Part shown: positions 45,641-55,700 of the stretch, piece after piece
Position numbering within the stretch: position 1 is the stretch's first letter
Layout: each line of letters opens with the position of its first letter
DNA from: Hydractinia symbiolongicarpus
Lineage: Eukaryota > Cnidaria > Hydrozoa > Anthoathecata > Hydractiniidae
Direction of reading: 5' to 3'
Assembly: GCF_029227915.1 (NCBI RefSeq)
Contig: NC_079883.1
Location: forward strand, 23,312,001-23,376,000
DNA length: 64,000 nucleotides
Program-made: the position numbers and the translations under genes
The notes under the pieces: generated by a model
Told to the model about the DNA's origin: nothing
Database searches by the model: none
The model's input: only the letters and a program-made list of their open reading frames with translations

Positions 45641-48097
45641 ATGAAAACTTGGAAACTTGTTTCTGCTTTAATGTTATGGCAAACCTGGATGTACTCTACA
45701 AGAAGTAACGTAGCTATCAAGAGATACAAAGACTTCAATATAGCTGTCTACCTGCCGCTATGTTTAAAGGAAGGGTTAACAATAAATTCACTAATGTTAA
45801 TTGAAGCAGTTGAGTATGAAATAAGTAAGTTCAACAAACAAATGCATTCGAAGAACATTACTAAACTTGAAGTTGGGTATGTTATATACGATAGTTGCTA
45901 CAGTACAGCAGAAACTGCAAAAGTTATTATCGATACGACTATTAATTACATCCCATCTAACGAAACTTTAACTGTTGATGGTGTCAGGTTCTGCCTCTGC
46001 CAAAATACGCCACAGCCCTACATTATTGGAGTGATTTCCAGTATTCCACGATATTATACGGCATTAATCGCTAATGCATTCGTAGGAGGGGATGAAAAAT
46101 TGATCTCTATATCAGAAGACAGTCCGCAGGTTAATTTTGATGTTTATCCAAATTATTTCCGCATGTTAAATGACGATGTCACCACCTTCTTAGTATATCA
46201 AGCTACGATTGAGTTTTATAAGTGGAAAAATATTGGTCTTTTGTTGTCGGACAATACTTATGGCGAGATTGGGCATCTGGCAGCATTGAAACATTTTAAG
46301 AATACAACATTTTGTGTATCCTTTACAGCTTATTTGCAGTCAGAATTAGCTTCTGCTAACGACGTTATGCTAAGATTAAAACACCGCACGCATCTTGATG
46401 CGACAATATTATGGCTGACGCCTGGTGACAGTGAAATGTTTTTCAGTCTTGCTAAGAAACATAATATTCACAATAGAACATGGATTGGTGGGCCATTAAT
46501 TGCGAATCTGCCTTTAATTTACCTGCAACAATTTAGTCCACTAATAATTGGACAGATGCTGTTCATAACTGTGGAAAATATTCTGTTTCGAGAAACAACG
46601 GAGAGCAATTTTACGGCGTATTTTTGGGACCTCACAAGAGATGAAGTAAGCAATAGGTGGAAGGGAAATATCCATTTTAGTGAAAACTTTACTAAGAGTG
46701 ATTTAAGTGAGATGAAGTCGCAGGTAACTGCAGCAACTTACACTGCTCTGCAATCTGTGTCTTATGCCGTAAATGCTTTAATTTTTGAATTAAGCCAAGT
46801 GATGCTGCATAATTTGAATAAAAATAAAGATTATATATTCCATTTGTACAGAAAAAAGAAATTGGAGCACAACTTTTTTCTAACGTTTACATCAGTTGGA
46901 GATTTCGGTGATATAAATATGATACAAAGGGAAGGCGATAGTATCTCTTTAAAACGGATAGGAGGTTTCATCAAGTTATGGAACCTTGTGTTAGTGGAAA
47001 AAGTCGGAAAAAAAACATATGTATCATCTTCTTCTTGTCACGACGAATGTGAGGCAGGATTTTATCCAATTTATGTCAACAAGGATTGCTGCTGGATTTG
47101 TTCGGAGTGTGAAACTGGATTCATAAAGCCAGACGTTGGTAACAAAAATTGCTTAAGATGTTCACTTGATACGGAGTCTAACAAAAATAGGACTAAATGC
47201 TTGCCGTACCAGCGCGTATATCCTTCATATCGTAGCAACACAGCATATATATTGTATGGTTTAGTTTCAAGTGGCATTATTTTAAACATCTTTACCTTTG
47301 TCAGTTTTCTTAAATACAGACAAACACCTGTCGTTCGAGCTTCTAATGTACCATTATCCTTCGCTCAACTATTGGCTCATGCACTGCTCTTTTTGGGTCC
47401 TTTATCAACAACAGGGACAATCTACAACACAACATGCGTGGTAGCTTTATTTCTTCATGGCTTTCTTATCTGCTTTATACAAGGAATAATATTTGCCAAA
47501 ACAGTATTCCTTGTGATGATCTTTCAACGCAAATCGGCTCCACAAAACACGATTCGAACAAGAAGTTTGCAATATTCTATTGTGACAACAATACAAGCCA
47601 TCTACTGTTGTATGGTTGCTGTAGTGTTAATGCAATCACAGAATGGAATCAAAACATTCCGAAACCAAGAGAATTTAACAACTGAAACTATCTGCGGTAA
47701 CGGTAATCTTCTTTTGCTGCAAATGATCTACGTTTTATTCATAACTTTACTTTGCATGGTTCAAGCTTTCAGAGCAAGAAAACTACCAACATTTTTTAAC
47801 GAAGCAAAGTATATATTGTATGCAGCATTTGGTAGCTTTGTTATATCCACAATGTCTGCGTTGCTTTACAATAGTCTAACCGATGCAGATTCGTTAACGT
47901 TGCTTTTTCATACGATGATGTTCTTGTTAAATCTTTGCAATTTCACTTGCATATTTGGACCAAAACTTTGGATCATACTTCTTGAACCTGAAAAAAATGA
48001 TGTGCGCGTACTTCAAAAAGCTTTGTACGCAAGTGTAAAAGAAGAGGTGAATTTGCAAGTTTCTCGTGCACAAAGGTATACGAACACTAAACTATAA
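45641..48097 (+). CDS. Class C GPCR, intronless
   Basis: An 818-residue single open frame. The N-terminus is a likely signal peptide (about 1-22). Residues about 30-460 look like a periplasmic-binding-type ligand domain (DFNIAVYLPLCLKEGL start; IGGPLIANLPLIYL). Residues about 465-525 form the Cys-rich linker (CHDECEAGFYP, CCWICSECETGF, CLRC). Seven membrane segments run from about 536 to 786 and end FGPKLWIILLEPEKND, the usual class C end (F.PK.yiIL..pe.N). The cytoplasmic tail is short. This is the architecture of calcium-sensing, taste, V2R and mGluR-type receptors; the ligand cannot be told from sequence. It is followed 1.3 kb downstream by a second GPCR on the same strand. Confidence 0.93.
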   Translation: MKTWKLVSALMLWQTWMYSTRSNVAIKRYKDFNIAVYLPLCLKEGLTINSLMLIEAVEYEISKFNKQMHSKNITKLEVGYVIYDSCYSTAETAKVIIDTTINYIPSNETLTVDGVRFCLCQNTPQPYIIGVISSIPRYYTALIANAFVGGDEKLISISEDSPQVNFDVYPNYFRMLNDDVTTFLVYQATIEFYKWKNIGLLLSDNTYGEIGHLAALKHFKNTTFCVSFTAYLQSELASANDVMLRLKHRTHLDATILWLTPGDSEMFFSLAKKHNIHNRTWIGGPLIANLPLIYLQQFSPLIIGQMLFITVENILFRETTESNFTAYFWDLTRDEVSNRWKGNIHFSENFTKSDLSEMKSQVTAATYTALQSVSYAVNALIFELSQVMLHNLNKNKDYIFHLYRKKKLEHNFFLTFTSVGDFGDINMIQREGDSISLKRIGGFIKLWNLVLVEKVGKKTYVSSSSCHDECEAGFYPIYVNKDCCWICSECETGFIKPDVGNKNCLRCSLDTESNKNRTKCLPYQRVYPSYRSNTAYILYGLVSSGIILNIFTFVSFLKYRQTPVVRASNVPLSFAQLLAHALLFLGPLSTTGTIYNTTCVVALFLHGFLICFIQGIIFAKTVFLVMIFQRKSAPQNTIRTRSLQYSIVTTIQAIYCCMVAVVLMQSQNGIKTFRNQENLTTETICGNGNLLLLQMIYVLFITLLCMVQAFRARKLPTFFNEAKYILYAAFGSFVISTMSALLYNSLTDADSLTLLFHTMMFLLNLCNFTCIFGPKLWIILLEPEKNDVRVLQKALYASVKEEVNLQVSRAQRYTNTKL

Positions 48098-49240
48098 TGA
48101 ATGAATAAAAATAAATATAAACTATATATATAATGCATGGACTTACATATGTATTTATATATCTGGTAATAACATATTAACAGAATGATGTAAAAGCTTT
48201 TTCTTTTTCTTTATGCCACTGTTCAAACGCATTTTTCTATTCAATAGTGATTGTTATGGTCACGTTGATATGAAATCATCAAGGTTCTAAAAAAGTAACA
48301 ATGTTTACTCTTTCTATTCAAAATAATTTTTATTCACATGTTTTCTTTTTTATAAAACAATGGTTCTCACTTTAAGGCCGAGATTATAGGTACCTTTAAT
48401 TGCTTACTAACAAAAATATCAAGAAAATTGAAAAAGGAAATTATGGTAGAAAACAACAATGTATTCACATGATACATGATGGATCACTGTTGTCATCTTC
48501 GATGGCGATAATGAACCACTAAAAGAAAGCGTAAAAAAGGGTGTGATCATGTTTAAAAAATGTGTTCATGGATTCATGAAATATTGTTAATGGAGGTAGC
48601 ACAACGAGGTAAATGTTGCATTGTTGATAAACGTTGATGTTATTGATGGCACCATAATCAAAGGTTCCGAATACCCCCCCCCCCCCCACCTTCCTACTTT
48701 TTTTTGGGGGGGATACCCCTTTGCTATTCGTGACCTTAGAATAGTAGTGTAGTAGGCCGTTACTGTAGGTAAAAATCATATTTATATAAGCCAAAGAACA
48801 AATTACAAACAAAAACAACTAAAAAAATAATAATAAAAAACAGCAGTGGAGGGAAGTATGTATAAAAAAATCAAACAACATAACCAATACATATGAAACA
48901 ATAACAAACGTCACATGTATAAAATAAAAATTGTAGAAAAAAACTTTCAGTGCAAAACTATAGTTATCGTAGCGTAGTTGCACGGTGATCTTTTGTATTA
49001 AAAAACTATTCGGTTATTTTTTTGATTTCTTTATATCGTCTTTTTTCTTATTGTATACATTATATATCTACATCTAATTACTTTATATATTTAATTTATT
49101 TTTTCACTCGTTTTATTGTTCCAATCTCTCTTTTACAACCCACTGTATAAAATTTTTCGCGTCAATTGCTATTGTGATGTAAAAAGCGACACGAAAAAAA
49201 CAACAGCACGAGTAATTTTATTTACGTTATACTTTTTTGC

Positions 49241-49272
<32 letters not shown>

Positions 49273-49372
49273 TTTGCTTTACAATTTATATTTTATTCAA
49301 TTTATCTTAGAATTTTATGACAAGATTTTCATAACAAGTCATTTCTACAACATATATGAACAAACATCTTAA
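48098..49372. other. Intergenic spacer between two GPCR genes
   Basis: No gene. Contains a C-run near 48675-48689 followed by T and G runs, and a (TA)n stretch at about 49241-49262 followed by a T-run. These are likely to be unstable or hard to sequence. AATAAA-like words follow the class C stop codon (about 48105). Confidence 0.4.
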
Positions 49373-50467
49373 ATGATTTTTTTTTTCTTGTGTTATTTGG
49401 ATTACATTTCCCTTAAAAGCATGCATTTAAACGTAACGGATGAACCGAAAAATCCGATAATACACCAAACAGCAGCTCTGGTGTGTTTACCACTTCTAGG
49501 TGTTGTTGTTGTTTTATTAAATACAGTACCTCTAGTTGTTTATATATCTTCTGGAAGAAGAAATCGACAGTTCAGCACTGGATTAATTTGGTTGCTTGTA
49601 GCAGATATTTTGATTGGTTGCTTTCCGTTGCCCATATATGGTTTAAAAAAATACGAGTTTTCCGACACAAGTATTGCGTGGAAGATATGTGACGCATGGC
49701 GATACACCTATTTTACCTGCATTCACATTGCAATGATCAGCTTAATATTAATAACATTAGAAAGGATTGGTTACCTAAAGTTCTCACTTATGTACAACGT
49801 ATACTTCACTAAGTTTCGTATCAATGTAACTTTTTCTCTGTGTTGGATATTTTTTATCTTCTTTGACATGATTCCGTTTTTTCCGATCGGTGAACACGAT
49901 CACGAATTATGTCGTTATGTCATTAAAAAGACGTGGGGATTCGCGATGGACATATTAACCAAAGTGTTTCCTCTGGTGTTCATTTTAGTCTCTTACAGCT
50001 TTATGATTTACATTGCATATAAACAGACTGTGAAAATTCGTCGATGCAACATAAGAAAGAGAAGACGTGCTTCTGTCCTAAATAACATCAAAATAGCAAT
50101 CGAAATGAAAGCTACTCGAACTGTGGCGTACATTGTTGGATCATATATAACATGTTGGGCTCCATCAATGATATACTACTTTTTAGAATGGTTTTGTGAC
50201 ACGTGTGAAATTGAACAACCGCACCGTACTTGGTTTCGTTTCTTTTTAAAACTGCTTGTATTATTTCATGCTTTGTTGACACCGATTGTATTTTGTTGGA
50301 GAAACACGGAATTTCGAAAAAGCCTTCTATATTTTATGAAGAAGTCAAGAAGAACGCAACAAGAAGTAAGCATGAGTACATTTTATGTGACGGCGTTTAT
50401 CAGTCGCACAAGACAAAGGAAAAAAACAAGTGTTACGCAAAATAATGAACAAGATACAAGTGTGTAA
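49373..50467 (+). CDS. Class A (rhodopsin-like) GPCR, intronless, orphan
   Basis: Open frame of 364 codons with seven membrane segments. Seen: N50 in TM1 (position 1.50), VADIL with D78 in TM2, C106 and C180 for the TM3-ECL2 disulphide, E130-R131-I132 in the place of DRY, and CWAP (261-264) in TM6. TM7 has TPIVF (303-307) in the place of NPxxY. The intracellular loop 3 is very basic (RRCNIRKRRR). ATG at 49421 (MHLNVTDEP) has a better context than the first ATG and is followed by an N-glycosylation site, so residues 1-16 may not be translated. The ligand class is not recognised. The variant TM7 motif and short extracellular N-terminus are notable. Confidence 0.88.
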   Translation: MIFFFLCYLDYISLKSMHLNVTDEPKNPIIHQTAALVCLPLLGVVVVLLNTVPLVVYISSGRRNRQFSTGLIWLLVADILIGCFPLPIYGLKKYEFSDTSIAWKICDAWRYTYFTCIHIAMISLILITLERIGYLKFSLMYNVYFTKFRINVTFSLCWIFFIFFDMIPFFPIGEHDHELCRYVIKKTWGFAMDILTKVFPLVFILVSYSFMIYIAYKQTVKIRRCNIRKRRRASVLNNIKIAIEMKATRTVAYIVGSYITCWAPSMIYYFLEWFCDTCEIEQPHRTWFRFFLKLLVLFHALLTPIVFCWRNTEFRKSLLYFMKKSRRTQQEVSMSTFYVTAFISRTRQRKKTSVTQNNEQDTSV

Positions 50468-52249
50468 AAGTCCGGGCACGAAGTTGCTAGACAAGTAATC
50501 ACATAGAATCTGTTTAATTATTAATTAGATCGTTACTTATCTTAGTGCTGTCCAATATGCTATGCTTTAACTCGCTCAGTAGAACACGAGGTTTTATTGA
50601 CCAAGACTTGTTTTATGCTGGCCTTTAAACCAACGTAAAAATTTTTTTATTAACACCACTGTTAAAATAATCTGCATAGTATTTGCAGAAAGTCTCTAAC
50701 ACGGTTTATAAACTACCAACATTTTTCGTGTTGATCATGTTATTTACACCAAATGCATTAGATATGGCTCATATAAAGTGAGGCATGACCACAGGGGCCT
50801 GTTTTTTTTTTAAAAAATTCCCCGACAGGCGTGTTTCTACTCATTTTAACACAGAGTTTCACGCTCATTTCAGCTCTTAGGGCTTCTTTTCTTTTTTCGA
50901 TAAAAGAGATAAAGAGATCTGAGATAGAAGTTGTACTTATTATTTACGCCAGCCAGCCAGGTATAGAAAACACAGACCTGATGCAAAATCAGCTAGTGGC
51001 ATTTTCACGCCATAATACCACTTGAATTTAAAATTTGTTTACTTATTGCCTCTATTGTGTAGAGCTTGAAACGCCTTGAAACGCTCATCAAAATAATGTG
51101 TAGGATCATATGTTTTCGACGAACGCTTAAAGAGATATAAGGGTTTAAAAATTTTGCTCACGCGAGCAAGGACCTGCTAAAGTGCAAAAATATTTGTTTT
51201 AGACATTCGTATACCCGTTGCCTTTATCGTCTAGATCTTGAAATGCTGTATAGGATCATGTACTTTTGACAATCGATTGAAGAGATATTGAGGTTTAAAG
51301 GTTTCTTGATGGCGTCATCAACCCGTCTGTTCCGAAACACGTGGTATGACCCAGCTTTAGGGAACTTACCCATTTTGGTCTCCGGTGGTCCATAGTGGTC
51401 CCATGCAGAAGATGACGTCTGTTTAAACTTAAACCTTAAACATGAAAGTGCATTGCAATGGCTGCATTAATTTTAATAATGACAAATTGCCCCCTCCCCT
51501 CAATAGCTTTTCATTAGCTTGTTCAAATTAAATCAAACTTGCCACACTTATAGTACGTCACAAATGGAACAAAATAGCGGCAATAAATTTTTGCTAGCGT
51601 CAGCACATTTTCTGTGAGGTCATCAAAAGGTTGAAATTCGTCAAAATGCCGCCATTTGCCTAAATTCAATTACGCTAGCTCTAAAGTGACATTCTGTGTG
51701 ATGTTCCTTAAAGCTAAATAAAATTAATTTAATATATCTTCTGGTTTTTACATAGATCGCATGAAAGGTTTTCAAAAATTGCCCGAAAATCTGGTTTTTA
51801 CCGATTTTCGGGTAAACTCCAAAAAATTGTGACATCAGATTAAATCATGTGTCCAAAACATGGAAAATGATTCCTCTTGATGAAACAAAGTTGTGTTGTA
51901 GGTTTCAAGTTCCTAACAAGAGTTATTATCCCCATTATAAGGGTTTCATAAAGATTTTTAGGGGTAGTTTCGAGTAACAGCCAATATCAAAGCCTCTGGA
52001 AGGTATGGGACTTTCAAATTTGCCATGCAAGTGTCTAATAGATAAGTATTGAAACGCAGTAAGTATCATAGCCATGCAACATGGCATTAATGTGTTATTA
52101 AAAAACCGTCAGGGAGGGAGGGCAGAATTCGCACCCCCCTCTCCCGGACTGAATAGGGTTCCTAATTCTTTTCTTTGACGTCAATATTGTTTTAACGTCA
52201 AAGTTTGGTAAGTTACACAACAATTTTATAGTTGATGTTTTATAGACTT
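50468..52249. other. Spacer with repeat family C
   Basis: No supported gene. The family C copy occupies about 51050-51500. The rest is unremarkable AT-rich sequence. Confidence 0.35.
51050..51500 (+). repeat. Interspersed repeat family C, copy 3
   Basis: Matches 40430-40870 over GTATACCCGTTGCCTTTATCGT, GTATAGGATCATGTACTTTTGA, AAGAGATAT, GTCATCAA and the AACTTACC...TTTGGTC words. Direct duplication inside the copy is again visible (51065-51190 against 51200-51300). Confidence 0.65.
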
Positions 52250-52454
52250 TTTTAAAGAAAATTATGAAAAATATAATCGTCTTTACAAAAGTCACATACA
52301 GAATAACGGACGAAAGCTTCGTCTCTTTAATAATAGCCGTCGTTTGTCTGTGTGTCCGCGTAAGGCGCGTCACACAGACAAACGTAAGGGAAACACTAAA
52401 TGCGATATACAAAGGACGGGGAACCCGCGAATTTTTTCATGGGTTAACAACTAG
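52250..52454 (+). mobile_element. Helitron-like 3' end with internal hairpin
   Basis: The tail AAAGGACGGGGAACCCGCGAATTTTTTCATGGGTTAACAACTAG ends at 52454 and is followed by T. It carries an extra hairpin: CGTTTGTCTGTGTG (52341-52354) and CACACAGACAAACG (52371-52384), 14-bp perfect arms around a 16-bp loop. Same family as 41550-41679 by the CACTAAATGCGATA and AAAGGACGGG words. Confidence 0.5.
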
Positions 52455-52784
52455 TATTGTTATAAAAGACTAAAACTAGTAGACAAACATGCAAACGACG
52501 GGTATTAGCAAAGAGATTAGTGAAAATTGTAATTTGAGATGTAATTTGATTCCTACGTTCATAAAGAAATGATTTATTTCTCTTGGATTAATACTTGAAG
52601 GCTTAGTTTCATGTGAGCGAGAAGTCCGAGACAGTTGAAAACAAGTTGAAAAAAAGAAGTGATAAAAATGTATCTAATGTGAAAAATTTAGACAAAAAAA
52701 AACTACGGGGGAGAATTTAAAGGCGGCGAAAAGTAATATACATGTTAAAATGGAACGATTTAAAATGTTTTCATAACTTTCGAT

Positions 52785-55700
52785 ATGTGTGGTGTTAGCT
52801 GTTGTTGCTGTGGTGGAAAGAAAGCCATAACTTCCAATATTCTTGACGATTGCAACGAGTGGATTCGTCTTGTTACCTTAATTAGCCATGCAGGCACTTC
52901 AGCACTACGAGATATATTTCATGATCCGTCACACGGAGGAAAATCACGCGACCCTTTTCAATTATATCAGGATTTGAAACCATACAGAAACAAGCTAAAG
53001 AAGTTGTTAAAGAAGGATGAATTTGAACTTGTGTATCCGTCATCTCAGCAAACATTTTCAGTTAAATTTGATATCACTATATTGTGTGTACTTATTATAA
53101 ACTGCACAAATGTACCGGCGCCGACAACAGGATGGCTAAGAAAACCAAACCAATCTGATTGGTCTATCGGTGCATGCATTGTAAGGCTAAGGAGAATGCG
53201 TAATAAAATGATGCATTTTGCTGGAAAGCTGACTAGACGAAAATTTCTTAAACGTTGGGATAAGACAATCAATATATTAAGAATTTTGGGGTATGATATC
53301 ACAGAGGTAATGAGTTTAAAAAATGAAAGTTTAAACGATTCAGAGTTATATCAGTCTGCCATAATGGCAGCAAGTGTAGAATGTTTGAATAAGCACGTCA
53401 ACACTATCACTGATGAGATAAAAGCTCAGAAATTGTCTTCTGCAGCTGTTACAAACTCTATCGATGTGTTAAACCGTTCTATAAACTTGATAACAACAGA
53501 TGTACAAAACTGTCTTACTAAACAAGACTGCTTTGACTCTGATCTGATAACTATAAATGAAGGTTTTGCAGAATTGCTAAAGAAAACTGATGAACTTGAA
53601 AATAATATTGATATCTCAAATGAAGAGTTGAAACAAGATTTTGAGCAAATGACAACCGCTATGAAAGAGATTCACGTTAATGTAGAGGAGAAGATAGAAA
53701 GATTTGAAACTAAGATGGTAATGTTGTGTGAAAGAATAGAAAGCATAGAAGAAAGGAAAAATGCAACTTTTGGTAAGTAAACATTATGATTATTTACTTT
53801 TTGTAAACACGTTTTTTCTGATGAGTAACCTCATTTTTGTAATCGGGCATCAGGTTGCCTTAGAGGGGCTTTTTGGTTCACAAGATACTTAGCTGGTTGT
53901 TTAGCAACAGTACTAGTATTATGAACCCTGCCTTTCCTCTTAATTTTGTGTTTGTTAGCACACAAACGTCTTTGAAGCACGCTAAGCGTTGATTTGTATT
54001 GCCTCTAATTATTATTGTGTCACAGATTAACTGGAAAGGTTCCCGATTGAAGAAAAATTGATCAGAGGGATGTAGGACCTGAGCTAAGTTGTTACGAAAC
54101 TTACTAATGATATTAGAATCATGTTAGCCAACAGATTACCGGAGTTTTTAACTATTGGGATATGTTCACAATTGTCTCCATTTATTGTATTTAAATCCCT
54201 CTTACTTATATTTTAACAATCTCGAGCCTGATTTTTCTTCCATTCGTAAAGGTTTTTTCTGTTTATTTGTTGTTGTTGTTGCTGTTTTTTGATTGATAAA
54301 CAACAGCTCATTTCGCCCCCCCCCCCCCCCCCCTCCTCTTCGTTTTTTTCAATAACTTATTTTGCTCGGTTGCATGGTTATAATAGTTTCTGAATTATAA
54401 TATTTATTTATAAGTCACCTGAATCCCAAATTTTTCGGTCCCATTCTTCTCAGGGTACAGGATATTGGCTATTACTGAAAGTCAAATTTAGTCAACAGGC
54501 ACTTCAATGCCCTTATAATTTTCCCTAAAAGGGTCGCATAATGCTTTCAGCAAGAGTCTCTTTGACTTTATCAAATCACTTAGTGATATCTGTTCTTACT
54601 ATTGCCTTCGTCGCTGAAATTGCTGATACTAGGCTCCTTCGTTTTATTATTGGGTGGATTTTTAACATGTGAATTAGAAATTCGTAGAAACCGAGTTACA
54701 AGTTTTGTTGGTGCCATTATACATTGATGGTGAATTATCAATGTGCTGAAAAAGCTTCAGGAGCGCAGCTGTTGGAGACCCATATATCCTTCTTGTTACT
54801 TATTGGTTTGTATTTAGATCCTGCAACATTTAACGAACGATGTAGCCGTGCTGTTGAGTCTATCAAAAACGATGTTATTGCCAAACACTCGAGAGAAAGT
54901 ATTGAACATCCTTTTCGCAACGAAAATTTAATGAAAATGTTTTATGTCGATTTAATGATTTCGAACAGTCGGGAGTTTCAAAAGATGTGTTCTAAAAGTG
55001 ATCGAGAACATCATATCAACATGCAACTTAATCACGAAAAATCAATTGGAATTGAGAATTTACTTAGTAAAAAATACAGTTTTTTGTTATTAAGAGGCGT
55101 CGCGGGTATTGGGAAAAGCGTTTTGACAAAGCATTGTGCTTACCTATGGGCTACGAATAACTTGTGGCACGATAAAAAATTTGTATTTAACTTTACATGC
55201 AGGGAGATGAATTCTTCCTCAGCATCATCTTTTGAAGAATTACTTCGATGTTTTTATCCAAATATTTTTTACTACATTTCCCTTCAAGAACTTCTAGAAA
55301 TTGGAAAGGAAATAGTTGTAGTGATTGATGGAATTGACGAGTTTGTTGGTATTAGTCAGTTTGATGGATTGTCCAGTGGACAACCAATTTCATCACTTCC
55401 TATCACTAAATGTGTGTTTCACATGCTAAATTTAACTGATAATATACTGGACAAATCCGACATCATTGTGTCAGGAAGACCAGAATCTTGCACGATTATA
55501 TCCAGCTGTTTCAGCAGATTTGCAATCAAATGTGTGGATATTCTAGGTTTTAGCTTAATCAGTGTTCACAATTATATCGACTTCTACTTCAGCAAGGATT
55601 ACAAACGAGCGAGATTGGTTAGGAAAGTCATTAACAGCAGCATCAACATTCAATTGATGACACGTATCCCAGTTTATTTGAAAGTGATATGTTCCTTGTA

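Noticed and set aside
53773-54760. HEPN and NACHT parts as two separate genes
   Set aside because: Exon 1 ends in a strong donor with phase 1, and the only in-phase acceptor before the next stop (54760) restores the frame. No good start context lies upstream of the NACHT part. Transcript data would settle it.
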